DNA of 41,589 nucleotides, taken from NCBI GenBank assembly GCA_030692685.1, contig JAUXZO010000216.1, positions 1-41,589 of the forward strand. Reading direction: 5' to 3'. The notes under the pieces are model-generated. The model saw only the letters and a list, made by a program, of their open reading frames with translations. It made no database searches and had not been told where the DNA came from. The position numbers and the translations under genes were made by a program. Every line of letters begins with the position of its first letter. Within the stretch, counting starts at the first letter, position 1. Shown piece by piece: positions 18,701 through 25,766 of the stretch. The DNA is from Acidovorax sp. GTDB lineage: Bacteria; Pseudomonadota; Gammaproteobacteria; Burkholderiales; Burkholderiaceae_C.

Positions 18701-19974
18701 ACGCGCTCGGTGCGATAACCCGCCTGGGCCAGGCCGCTGGATACCTGCTCCAGGCTGCGCGGCACGTTGAGGAACGAAGCGCCGAAGTTCGTGCCCCCTG
18801 GCGGGTAGTTGTAAACCATGGCCACGAGGCGCTTGTCAGCGGCAGGTTTGGTTTGCAGCGTGATCAGGCGCCGCGTCTTGGCCGCCACGGCCTGGGCCTG
18901 GCGTTCGATAAGGCGAAAGTCGCGGCCGTCAGCGCCATGGGCGGCAACCAGGACCGGATCGATAGCACCTGCCGCTTCGGGCTGCGCCAGATAGAACGGC
19001 ACGTCAGACAGCGACAACCCTGTGGCGCTGGCCTCCCAGGCTGCAGCATCGCCCGCCCGGTACGGCTGCGTGGCCAGCAGCGGCGCGCCCCAGCGCAGCA
19101 GCAGGGGTTGCAGCGCGGCGGCCTGAGGCACCAGCTGGTGCAGCACCAGGGCCGAAGCATGCAGGCGGCCAGGGCCGGTACCGCTCTCTGGGGGCAACTC
19201 CAGGACCTCGGCCAACGTCTGCGCGTTGAGTTGCTGGCCAAACGCCGCATAGGCAAAAAGCCCTTGCTGGCGGAAGGTGCGCAGCCACGCGTCGAGCCAT
19301 TCAGTGCTGCCATCGACAAAGTGGTGGCGGTGCACCAGCACAGCCACCGCTGGCAGGTCGCGCAGCGCGGGCTGGTCCTGGCGCCATGCCTTCAGCGCGG
19401 CGGCGTTGGGCAGCAGGCGAGGCGCGTCGGGGTGGTAAATGCCACGGGTGGGCAGAATCTCGGGCGCAGGCAAGGCGGGCATGGCCAAACCCGATGCGGT
19501 GGCACGCGCCAGGGCGATGGCGTTGCGCAAGTTGCGCGGGCCGCCTGCCTGCAGGTAGGCCACCATGCCGGCGGACGCATCCAGCGCACCCAGGTCTGCG
19601 GCGGGGCTGCCCGCAGGCACCCACACCACCTGGCCGGGCGTGCGCGCAGCGCGGGCTTCGAGTTGCGGCCCCGCCATGCGGCGCAGGCGTGCCTCGACAC
19701 TGGCGTGCGGCGCATCCACCCACACCAGCGCGGCGCCCGCCAGCGCGCGCTGCAGCGCCTGGGCCTGTGCCGCATCCAGCACCGCTGGGCCACCCAGCGG
19801 GTAGTCGATGTGTTCAAACGCCAGACCCGCCTCAACGGCCAGCCGCTGGACAGTGGCCGTGCGGGTGGCTGTGGTGACGTCTGAGGTCATCCACAGCAGG
19901 CCGGGCGCCGCATGCGCCAGTGGCGCAGCCCCCAGCAGGCACCACAGTGCCGCGCGCAGGATCAGTCTCTTCAT
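15760..19974 (-). CDS. Exported, membrane-anchored CobN-like chelatase subunit
   Basis: A 1404-residue protein of the CobN / Mg-chelatase H family. In the body, the family motif appears as HFGTHGTQEWAGGKARAL near residue 560, followed by YPYIVDNLGEALTAKRRGRA. Unlike classical cytoplasmic CobN, it opens with a typical Sec signal (MKRLILRAALWCLLGAAPLAHAA) and ends with a Pro/Ala-rich linker (about 1275-1360) and one hydrophobic helix (about 1364-1387), then a short basic tail. This predicts a large periplasmic domain tethered to the inner membrane. The start ATG overlaps the DUF2149 stop as ATGA. No CobS or CobT (the AAA+ partners) is in the window; instead ExbB-like and DUF2149 genes precede it. 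Acting on metal or corrinoid in the periplasm is inference. Confidence 0.9.
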   Translation of the reverse strand: MKRLILRAALWCLLGAAPLAHAAPGLLWMTSDVTTATRTATVQRLAVEAGLAFEHIDYPLGGPAVLDAAQAQALQRALAGAALVWVDAPHASVEARLRRMAGPQLEARAARTPGQVVWVPAGSPAADLGALDASAGMVAYLQAGGPRNLRNAIALARATASGLAMPALPAPEILPTRGIYHPDAPRLLPNAAALKAWRQDQPALRDLPAVAVLVHRHHFVDGSTEWLDAWLRTFRQQGLFAYAAFGQQLNAQTLAEVLELPPESGTGPGRLHASALVLHQLVPQAAALQPLLLRWGAPLLATQPYRAGDAAAWEASATGLSLSDVPFYLAQPEAAGAIDPVLVAAHGADGRDFRLIERQAQAVAAKTRRLITLQTKPAADKRLVAMVYNYPPGGTNFGASFLNVPRSLEQVSSGLAQAGYRTERVPEQGWIDGLKPLLAAYYPGADVRALLHSGQAAPLPLARYEQHLATLPKNVRERMNAHWGAPEKSRYVVEWQGEKVFAIPRVQIGNLAVLPQPPREETLRLGQNPFMHKSKAPLSHHYLAVYLWAQLETDALIHFGTHGTQEWAGGKARALDVHDDALLPLGDLPVVYPYIVDNLGEALTAKRRGRAVLVSHRTPVFAPAGFDARMAHMHEVMHEWETVDEGPTRRALEKQLVAQFVEHQLHRDLGWSAERIAADFSGFLEILHPYLDQLAQSSQPKGLAVFGRVPSPEQRRETILQALRKPLIEALGEDIDEAFLIKHDAVLAARPARWLELALKDAQAASVLDLRPAVPAQAATPGSAVAPDVVRAEDHVPNRAARKPIDTPALLQLAQRAQELERLLATEGEMPGLLAALEGRFLAAAYGGDPIRNPDSLPTGRNLTGLDPSRLPTRQAYAVAQTLFNDWFKDYQARHGGQAPERMALSLWAGETLRHQGIMEAQALVALGMRPVWDDAGRPVRVETIAADELKRSRVDVLMSITGSYRDQFPALMALLDRAVAQAATAEPGNAIARNTEQIGQELRKQGIPKAQAEQLARVRSFGNAVGDYGTGISDAVQNDGLQTNDARLGQMFLERMSQPYLDGEPLPGFTGVAGATAAKALGAHLRRTDAAILSRSSNLYAMVSSDDPFQYLGGLSAAARVAGRAQGLELHVAQLQDVSEPTTETAQRAIALEMQSRYLHPGWLKAQKAEGYSGTLQVLKAVQFAWGWQAVAPDTVRSDHWQSFYDVLVRDKHQLGLPEWLKEHPQAYAQSLERLVQAQRQGYWQADADTQKQLAQVYQELTRAAPLAAELPGVRRWVEQAVQGGPAEDSTTVGMTVATPQLPASLAPQPVPSAAVLPAPPSQAQSPPAAPVAPAVPTMGVLLERQPERETAESVAEPTPVERMAGIVAMLVMALVVLAGAAWQARRVSSVSPVRPLQHCALA

Positions 19975-20372
19975 GGCTTGGCGGGTGCCGCTGTGGGCGC
20001 GCCACTCGCATCGCCACCCGCGCCGCCTGCCGCTGGTGCATTGACCGGGGCCGCGCCTGTTTCAGGGATGTAGACGATGTTGCCGTCTTCGAGCTGGTAG
20101 GCCACGCCCGCGCGCACGCCCTGCCCTTGCGCTGCGCTGCCAGCACCTTTGAAGCGCACTTCCTTGCCCTGCTCGCGCACCACCACTTCCATGTCGGGCT
20201 GGCCGGGGTTGCGGATGATGGTGACGCTTTCGTTGGCGCTGGTTTGCGTCTGAACGGCGACTGCCGTAAGCAGCGCCACGACGAGCACCAGGAATACGTC
20301 CACCAGGTTCACGGCCGAAAGCATCGGGTCGTCGTCGTCCTCCGCCAGGACGTTCAGGTGCTTCAAGGTCAT
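19971..20372 (-). CDS. DUF2149 protein, ExbD/TolR-like
   Basis: 133 residues: a short acidic N-terminus (EDDDDPM), one membrane helix (about 19-41) and a small periplasmic domain with a Pro/Ala/Gly-rich tail. The helix begins SAVNLVDVFLVLVV with Asp at position 25, the place and context of the essential Asp of ExbD/TolR (FIDVMLVLL-type). The family function is not established. The gene is coupled by ATGA overlaps to the ExbB-like gene upstream and to the CobN-like gene downstream, so it most likely forms a stator pair with the former and acts on the latter; this is inferred from layout and motif. Confidence 0.85.
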   Translation of the reverse strand: MTLKHLNVLAEDDDDPMLSAVNLVDVFLVLVVALLTAVAVQTQTSANESVTIIRNPGQPDMEVVVREQGKEVRFKGAGSAAQGQGVRAGVAYQLEDGNIVYIPETGAAPVNAPAAGGAGGDASGAPTAAPAKP

Positions 20373-20836
20373 TGCGCCACCCCGCGCTCCTTGCGCACTT
20401 CCAGCAGCTCGGCCAGCAGCCAGCGGCGGCGCACCGAATACACCACCAAGCCCACCGACGCGGCGGCCAGCGCCAGCACCACGCCCGCAAAGGCGCCGCT
20501 GAACACGGCCAGCGCCTGCTGGCCGTTGCCCGCTGCCACGCTTTGCAGCGCGGGGCCGAGCGGAATCATCGTGGCGATCAGGCCCAGCATGGGCGACAGG
20601 CGGCTGAGCAGGCGCACGGGCTCCACCTGGCGCACCAGTTGCAGCTCCAGCTCTTCCATCGACAAGCCAGGGGCCACGCGCAGCGAGCGGTACTGCGGCT
20701 GGCGCCAGCGCTGCCAGGCCTCCATCAGCGTGGCACCGCCCGACCACAGCGCGTAGACAAACGCCAGCGCCACCAGCACCAGCACGGGCCACAGCAATGA
20801 CTGCGCGACCTGCGAAAAACCCGATTCGATGTTCAT
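20369..20836 (-). CDS. MotA/TolQ/ExbB proton-channel family protein
   Basis: 155 residues with three hydrophobic helices: one near the N-terminus (about 10-32) and two in the C-terminal half, containing LSRLSPMLGLIATMIPLGPAL and FSGAFAGVVLALAAASVGLVVY, the hallmark region of MotA/TolQ/ExbB. It is shorter than classical ExbB (about 240 residues). I chose the ATG of MNIESGF, 20 bases after the btuD stop with a GAGAGTGAAAG ribosome-binding region. It precedes the DUF2149 and CobN-like genes in ATGA-coupled order. It could energise the CobN-like protein, or TonB for the BtuB receptor; no tonB gene is present in the window. Confidence 0.88.
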   Translation of the reverse strand: MNIESGFSQVAQSLLWPVLVLVALAFVYALWSGGATLMEAWQRWRQPQYRSLRVAPGLSMEELELQLVRQVEPVRLLSRLSPMLGLIATMIPLGPALQSVAAGNGQQALAVFSGAFAGVVLALAAASVGLVVYSVRRRWLLAELLEVRKERGVAQ

Positions 20837-20856
20837 GCTTTCACTCTCTGATTTTG

Positions 20857-21648
20857 TCAGTTGTTCTTGCGTTGCAGCGATGGCAGCGCCATCCACATGC
20901 CATCTAGAAGCCGCACGTGGATGCGGTGGTCAAACACCTGCTCCAGCGCGGCATGGGTGGTGGGCGCGTCGCAAGCGCCCTGGTGCAGCACGCGGCCGTT
21001 CGCCATCACCACCATGTCGTCAGCCTGCAACGCCAGGGACACCTCGTGCAGCACACTGACCACCGTGCCGCCGGCCTCCACCAGCTCGCGCATGGTGTGC
21101 AGCCAGTCGGTCTGGTGCGGCGGGTCGAGGTTGGCCAGGGGTTCGTCCATCAACAGCACCTGCGCCTGCACGGCCAGGGCGCGGGCCAGCAGCACGCGCT
21201 GGCGCTCGCCGCCCGACAGTTGCGACAGCGGGCGGTGGCGCCAGTCCCAGGCCTGGGTGGTGCGCAGCGCCTGCTCCACCGCAGCATGGTCCGCCGCGCC
21301 CGGCGGGGCCAGCCAGGCCTGGTGCGGCAGGCGGCCCAGCATGGCCACGTCGTAGCTTGTGAGGTCATCGGCCGAACCTTCGTTCTGGCCCAGCCAGGCG
21401 AGTTGCCGAGCGCGTTCGCGCGCCGGGATCTGCGCGAGTGGACGGCCGAGCAACTGCACCTCGCCCTTCACCGACGTGCGCGGCAGCAGTCCTGCCAGCA
21501 CCTTGAGCAAGGTGGACTTGCCTGCGCCGTTGGGGCCGACGATGCTGGTCCACCGCCCAGCGGGCAGTTGCAGGTCAATGCCCTGCAATACCAAGTGATT
21601 TCCGATGCTAGCGCTTATCCCACAAGCGCCAATAGCTATTAACTTCAT
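20857..21648 (-). CDS. btuD: Cobalamin ABC transporter ATPase
   Basis: A 263-residue ABC ATPase of the FecE/BtuD class. Walker A is GPNGAGKS (residues 38-45); the signature is LSGGERQRVLLARAL; Walker B is VLLMDEPLANLDP, followed by the switch His in VLHEVSLAL. It powers the import of corrinoid delivered by BtuF through BtuC. The start is unclear: the ATG at 21648 fits family length and lies at the edge of palindromic-repeat copy C, so the repeat encodes the first 14 or so residues (MKLIAIGACGIS). A GTG at 21744, overlapping the btuC end by 14 bases, would add a 32-residue extension with no family resemblance. Confidence 0.93.
   Translation of the reverse strand: MKLIAIGACGISASIGNHLVLQGIDLQLPAGRWTSIVGPNGAGKSTLLKVLAGLLPRTSVKGEVQLLGRPLAQIPARERARQLAWLGQNEGSADDLTSYDVAMLGRLPHQAWLAPPGAADHAAVEQALRTTQAWDWRHRPLSQLSGGERQRVLLARALAVQAQVLLMDEPLANLDPPHQTDWLHTMRELVEAGGTVVSVLHEVSLALQADDMVVMANGRVLHQGACDAPTTHAALEQVFDHRIHVRLLDGMWMALPSLQRKNN
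21605..21648. repeat. Palindromic repeat, copy C (start of btuD)
   Basis: GATGCTAGCGCTTATCC and CACAAGCGCCAATAGCTATT are the two arms (TAGCGCTT with AAGCGCCAATAGC), matching the consensus ATAGCTGCTAGCGCTT of the other copies. In this copy the element supplies the beginning of the btuD coding region, including the codons just after the start. Confidence 0.6.
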
Positions 21649-21734
21649 AGCAAACTCGCACCAATGGGGATGCGGCGCCAGTGGGCGGTGACTGCAGGCG
21701 ATTTGCCTACGCCTTGTTGCGCAAGTCGTTTCAT
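21645..21734 (-). CDS. Possible 29-residue coupling ORF between btuC and btuD
   Basis: A 30-codon reading frame (begins MKRLAQQGVG, ends PIGASLL) exactly fills the space between btuC and btuD. Its ATG overlaps the btuC stop as ATGA, and its stop overlaps the btuD ATG as ATGA. In a cluster where ATGA junctions are the rule, this geometry suggests translational relay across the gap. The peptide is basic, has no recognised family, and may have no function beyond coupling. Chance is possible for so short a frame. Confidence 0.4.
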   Translation of the reverse strand: MKRLAQQGVGKSPAVTAHWRRIPIGASLL

Positions 21735-22756
21735 AGCGCACCACCGTGAGAGCTGCGGCGGTGCATGAGCCACAGCAAGTAGGTGCCGCCCAGCGCGGCG
21801 GTGAGCACGCCCACCGGCAGCTCCTGCGGCGCCAGCAGCCAGCGCGCCAGAATGTCGGCCGCCAGCAGCAGCACGGCCCCCATCAGGCTGGAGAGCACGA
21901 TGTGCCGCTCGTGCGTCACCCGCACGATGGACCGCACGAGGTGCGGCGCGGCCAGGCCCACAAACGCGATGAGCCCCGTCTGCGCCACCGCCGTGCCGGT
22001 GGCCAGCGCCATCGCCGCCACCAGACCGGCGCGCATGGGCGTGAGCGGCAGGCCCAGGCTGGCAGCCGTAGCCTCGCCCAGTGTGAGGCCATCCAGCGCG
22101 CGCGCCAGCATCCAGGCGACCACCGAACACAGCCCCCAGGCCGCCGCCATCAGCACACACGCCATCCAGCCCACAAACGCCGTGCTGCCCAGCGTAAACG
22201 CCTGCATGGCCTGCAGAATGTCGGGTGACGCCAGTTCCACCAGATCGCGCAACGCACCCAGCACCACGCCCACAATCACGCCCGCCAGCAGCAAACGCAG
22301 CGTGTGCTGCACGCCCTTGGCGAGCAGCAGCGTGAGCACCACCGCCCCCGCCGCGCCCAAAAACGCCATGCCGGTGATACCAATGCGCGCCAGCCACTGC
22401 GCCGCCACCGGCGACACCCCAAACAACGCCATGGCCACCGCGCCGCCCAGCGCCGCGCCCGAGGCGCTGCCCAGCAGGTACGGGTCGGCCAGCGGGTTGC
22501 GAAAAAGCCCCTGCGCCACGGCGCCCGACAGGCCCAGCAACGCACCCGCCAGCCAGGCACCCAGCGTGCGCGGCAGGCGGATGTCCCACACGATCTGCCA
22601 GGCCACCGGGTCGCCGCCCATGTGCAAGACGCTGTCAAAACCGGTGCTGCCCACGCCCACCCCGGTCAGCGTCAGCACCACGCTGACCAGTAGCAGCCAG
22701 GCGGTACACCATGCCGCGCGGCGGCTTTGCCCGACGTGATTGGAGGACGAATTCAC
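21731..22756 (-). CDS. btuC: Cobalamin ABC transporter permease (FecCD family)
   Basis: A 341-residue polytopic protein (about ten helices) of the BtuC/FecCD family, forming the inner-membrane channel for corrinoid import. Family marks are RLPRTLGAWLAGALLGLSGAVAQGLFRNPLADPYLLG near the N-terminus and FVGLAAPHLVRSIVRVTHERHIVLSSLMGAVLLLAAD in the second half, the ATPase-contact region. The start is a GTG overlapping the btuF stop as GTGA. Substrate assignment rests on neighbours (cobalamin riboswitch, btuB, btuF and the cob genes); the family also imports iron chelates and heme. Confidence 0.92.
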   Translation of the reverse strand: MNSSSNHVGQSRRAAWCTAWLLLVSVVLTLTGVGVGSTGFDSVLHMGGDPVAWQIVWDIRLPRTLGAWLAGALLGLSGAVAQGLFRNPLADPYLLGSASGAALGGAVAMALFGVSPVAAQWLARIGITGMAFLGAAGAVVLTLLLAKGVQHTLRLLLAGVIVGVVLGALRDLVELASPDILQAMQAFTLGSTAFVGWMACVLMAAAWGLCSVVAWMLARALDGLTLGEATAASLGLPLTPMRAGLVAAMALATGTAVAQTGLIAFVGLAAPHLVRSIVRVTHERHIVLSSLMGAVLLLAADILARWLLAPQELPVGVLTAALGGTYLLWLMHRRSSHGGAL

Positions 22757-23703
22757 TTGCCGCTATTTCCAACGTTGGCAGCGGCTGCGGCAGGCGACTC
22801 AGGGGGAGCTTTCTCCACCAGGCAGCGCGACATGATGCGGGCCGCTTCGGCCATGCGCGGACCGGGTCGCACCACCACGTCGGAGTCACCGGGGCCAAAC
22901 ACGCACAGCCGGTTGTCACGGATCGCACGCATGCTGGTCCAGCCGGGGTACGGCACCATGGCCTGCATGCTGCGGTTGCCGATCATGATGATGTCGGGGT
23001 TGGCGCGCACCACAAACTCGGGGTTCAGGCGCGGAAAAGGCCCGAGCGATGCGGGCACGACATTGCGCACCCCCAGCCGGGTGAGCGACTCGCCAATAAA
23101 CGACGCCTCGCCCGCCGCATACGGGCCACGGCTCACTTCAAAGTACACGCGCACATTTTTGGCTCTGGGTGGCAGGGACTGTGCGGCCGCCAACACGCCC
23201 GCGTCGATCACGCGCCAGAGGCGGTCAGAGCCCTGCGCGCGGGGCACGCCCAGCAGGTCGCTCAATGTGCCCAGCACGCGGCGCACATCGGCATGGGTCT
23301 TGGGCTCAAGCTGCACCACCGTGAGGCCCAGCGCGATGAGCCGGTCGCTGGCGCGCGAGCTGACGGACAACAACACCACATCGGGCCTGAGCGCCACCAC
23401 AGCCTCGATGCTGGGGTCCAACCCGCCGCCCATCTTGGGCAGCTTGTCGATCACGGCCTCGGGCCAGTTGGAATAGCGGTCTACCCCCACGAGGCGATGG
23501 CACTGCTCCAGCTCGCACACGCTTTCGGTCAACGACGGCAACAGGCTGACGATGCGCTGCGGCGGGCGCGGCAGCGAGACGACACGGCCCCGGTCGTCGG
23601 TGATCTGCACCGGTTGCGCCTGCGCCAGCCCCGCCATGAGCAGGCCCAGCGCAACAAGGATCGCAATCACCCACAGGATGCGGCGCACGGGGGTTGGTTT
23701 CAT
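22753..23703 (-). CDS. btuF: Periplasmic cobalamin-binding protein
   Basis: A 316-residue class III periplasmic binding protein (BtuF/FepB fold). It begins with a Sec signal (MKPTPVRRILWVIAILVALG, cleavage after AQAQ). Typical marks are PPQRIVSLLPSLTESVCELEQCHRLVGVDRYSNWPE and RPDVVLLSVSSRASDRLIALGLTVVQLEP, and it ends with an Ala-rich tail. It captures the corrinoid delivered by BtuB and hands it to BtuCD. The start ATG overlaps the cobU stop by one base (TGATG). A longer in-frame start upstream would bury the signal peptide and is rejected. Confidence 0.92.
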   Translation of the reverse strand: MKPTPVRRILWVIAILVALGLLMAGLAQAQPVQITDDRGRVVSLPRPPQRIVSLLPSLTESVCELEQCHRLVGVDRYSNWPEAVIDKLPKMGGGLDPSIEAVVALRPDVVLLSVSSRASDRLIALGLTVVQLEPKTHADVRRVLGTLSDLLGVPRAQGSDRLWRVIDAGVLAAAQSLPPRAKNVRVYFEVSRGPYAAGEASFIGESLTRLGVRNVVPASLGPFPRLNPEFVVRANPDIIMIGNRSMQAMVPYPGWTSMRAIRDNRLCVFGPGDSDVVVRPGPRMAEAARIMSRCLVEKAPPESPAAAAANVGNSGK

Positions 23704-24305
23704 CAACGGGGTTCTTTCAAGGTGAGAGGAAGGCCGGCAGCCATCAACGTAACGCGTGGGCACACCTGCGCCACCTGCTGGTTCAGCGTGCCCAGTGCAT
23801 CCACAAACGCGCGCACCTCGCGCCCCATCGGGATGACCCCCAGGCCAATTTCGTTGCCCACCAGAACAACGGGGCCAGGGGGTTTCCGAATCGCTTCCAA
23901 AAACATAGCTGCTTGCGCTTTCCAGTCAAGCGCTAGAGCCTGTTTTTGCTCAAAATTCATCGCCTCAATACCCATCGGCATGGTCCAGTGGGTAAGCCAC
24001 AGCGTGAGGCAGTCCACCACGACCAAGGTGTGCGCCCTGCTGAGCTGGGCCACGGCAGCCGCCACGTCATGGGGCTCTTCTACCGTCTGCAGGCCCGGCA
24101 CGCGTTCGGCGCGGTCGCGCTGATGGCGAGCGATGCGCTCGCGCATCTCGTCGTCCCACGCCTCGCCCGTCGCAATCAGCACGGCGCGGTGGCCGCCCGA
24201 TTGCGCCAGCCAGTCGCGCGCCAGCAGCTCTGCGCGGCGCGACTTGCCGCTCTTTTGGCCGCCCAGAATGAGTTCTGTGGTGATGGGGTGCTGCGCTAAC
24301 GTCAT
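23703..24305 (-). CDS. cobU: Adenosylcobinamide kinase / guanylyltransferase
   Basis: A 200-residue bifunctional enzyme (CobU/CobP) that phosphorylates adenosylcobinamide and adds GMP. The P-loop is GGQKSGKS (residues 15-22); RIARHQRDR carries the His (H61) expected to be guanylylated; VVVDCLTLWLTH and VLVGNEIGLGVIPMGREVRAFVD are family hallmarks. The start overlaps the cobB stop as ATGA. A palindromic-repeat copy (D) is inserted in frame at about residues 117-134 (FEQKQALALDWKAQAAMF), in a surface region that varies between homologs, so activity is probably kept. Confidence 0.94.
   Translation of the reverse strand: MTLAQHPITTELILGGQKSGKSRRAELLARDWLAQSGGHRAVLIATGEAWDDEMRERIARHQRDRAERVPGLQTVEEPHDVAAAVAQLSRAHTLVVVDCLTLWLTHWTMPMGIEAMNFEQKQALALDWKAQAAMFLEAIRKPPGPVVLVGNEIGLGVIPMGREVRAFVDALGTLNQQVAQVCPRVTLMAAGLPLTLKEPR
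23899..23957. repeat. Palindromic repeat, copy D (inside cobU)
   Basis: ATAGCTGCTTGCGCTT and AAGCGCTAGAGCC flank a seven-base spacer (TCCAGTC), giving imperfect palindromic arms. Flanking AAAAAC and TGTTTTTGCTCAAAATT resemble the flanks of copy B. Read on the minus strand it encodes part of CobU without a stop codon. Confidence 0.65.
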
Positions 24306-25672
24306 GCGTTTGCCCCGCCAAGCAAGTGGGCCACCGCCTCGGGGCTGGAGGGGAACCACGCGTGAAAGTAACTGGCGTGGATGCTGCCTTGCTGGTACAG
24401 CGCCTCACCAACGTCCGGTGCGACCGCCTCGTTGGGACGGCTCGTGCGGGCCACCACGGGGGCGCTGCTGTCACTGGTCGAATAGTGGAACGTGTGCCCG
24501 CGCAACGTGTGCCCCGCCACCGTGAGTTGCTGCGGCCCGAGCGCCGCCAGGCGTTTTTGCAGGGTCACGCGGCCAGGCAACAGCCCCCACAACGGGGCCG
24601 TGCTGCCATCGGCCAGCGTGATGGATTCATACAGTGCCATCATGCCGCCGCACTCAGCCCACAGGGGTTTACCTGCGGCCACATGCCCTTGCAGGCTTGC
24701 TTGCATGCCGGTGTTGGCCGCGATCTGCGCGGTGTGCAGTTCGGGGTAGCCGCCGGGCAGCCACACCGCGTCGCAGCCCGGCAGCGCTGCGTCGTTCAGG
24801 GGCGAGAAGAAAGCGATCCGCGCGCCCATCTGCTCCAGGCACAGCAGGTTGGCGGCGTAGACAAAGCAGAACGCCGCATCACGCCCCACGGCTACGGTGC
24901 GGCCCGCCAGCAGGGGCTCTACCGCAGTGGCCAGCGCAGGGGCCGGAAAGTCCACGGCCCAGCGCTGCAGGTCGTCCAATGTCATCTGGCCCAGTGGCGT
25001 GGCCGCCAGCGCATCGGCCGCAGCGTCCAGCCGCTCCAGGCTGTCGTTCAGCTCATGGGCGGCCACCAGGCCCAGATGACGTTCGGGCAGCAGGGCTGCG
25101 CTGGCCTTGCTTGAGGTTGGCGCAGCGTTTGCGGTCTGCACGCGCATCAATGCCCCCCTCCAGTCGTCGGCGTCTTGCAAGCCATCACGCAGCATGTCGG
25201 CATGGCGTGCACTGCCCACCCGATTGGCCAGCACGCCTGCCCAGGGCAGACCCGGGCGGTAGTGGCGCAGGCCAAAGGCCAGCGCGCCAAAGGTGCCCGC
25301 CATGGCCGAGGCATCGACCACCGCGAGCACAGGCACACCAAAGTGCTGCGCCAAGTCCGCAGCGCTCGGGGTGCCGTCAAACAGGCCCATCACCCCTTCA
25401 ATCAGGATCAGGTCCGAAGACTGCGCAGCCTCATGCAAACGCTGGGCACAGTCTGCCTCGCCCGTCATCCACAGGTCGAGTTGGTGCACCGGGGCGCCGC
25501 TGGCGAGCTGGTGCCAGTGCGGGTCCAAAAAGTCCGGCCCGCACTTGAACACCCGCACCCGCCGACCCTGGCGCGCATGCAAACGCGCCAGGGCCGCGGT
25601 GACGGTGGTCTTTCCCTGGCCCGATGCAGGGGCAGCGATCAGGATCGCTGGGCAACGCGCTGGGGTGACCAT
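24302..25672 (-). CDS. cobB: Cobyrinic acid a,c-diamide synthase
   Basis: A 456-residue CobB/CbiA-type ATP- and glutamine-dependent amidase acting on the a and c carboxylates of (hydrogeno)cobyrinic acid. The N-terminal P-loop is PASGQGKTT (residues 15-23), followed by FKCGPDFLDPHWH and LILIEGVMGLFDG; the C-terminal glutaminase half has PLWAECGGMMALYE with the nucleophilic Cys near 340, and a late HASYFHAWF. The start ATG has AGGAAGAAG upstream. It follows btuB by 94 bases and overlaps cobU. Whether it acts before or after metal insertion depends on which ring-building pathway the organism has, and that is not visible here. Confidence 0.93.
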   Translation of the reverse strand: MVTPARCPAILIAAPASGQGKTTVTAALARLHARQGRRVRVFKCGPDFLDPHWHQLASGAPVHQLDLWMTGEADCAQRLHEAAQSSDLILIEGVMGLFDGTPSAADLAQHFGVPVLAVVDASAMAGTFGALAFGLRHYRPGLPWAGVLANRVGSARHADMLRDGLQDADDWRGALMRVQTANAAPTSSKASAALLPERHLGLVAAHELNDSLERLDAAADALAATPLGQMTLDDLQRWAVDFPAPALATAVEPLLAGRTVAVGRDAAFCFVYAANLLCLEQMGARIAFFSPLNDAALPGCDAVWLPGGYPELHTAQIAANTGMQASLQGHVAAGKPLWAECGGMMALYESITLADGSTAPLWGLLPGRVTLQKRLAALGPQQLTVAGHTLRGHTFHYSTSDSSAPVVARTSRPNEAVAPDVGEALYQQGSIHASYFHAWFPSSPEAVAHLLGGANA

Positions 25673-25766
25673 TCTTCTTCCTCTCTACTCTCTGAAAACA
25701 GATGCTGCGTTCCCTTTGGGGGCAGCAACGAAACGCAGTGCTGGAGCGTGGAGGCCATCATCACTT

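Noticed and set aside
18061..19884. A 607-codon plus-strand frame opposite the CobN-like gene
   Set aside because: Same antisense composition bias (His, Gln, Arg, Val); no recognisable domain; the opposite strand carries the clear CobN-family gene.
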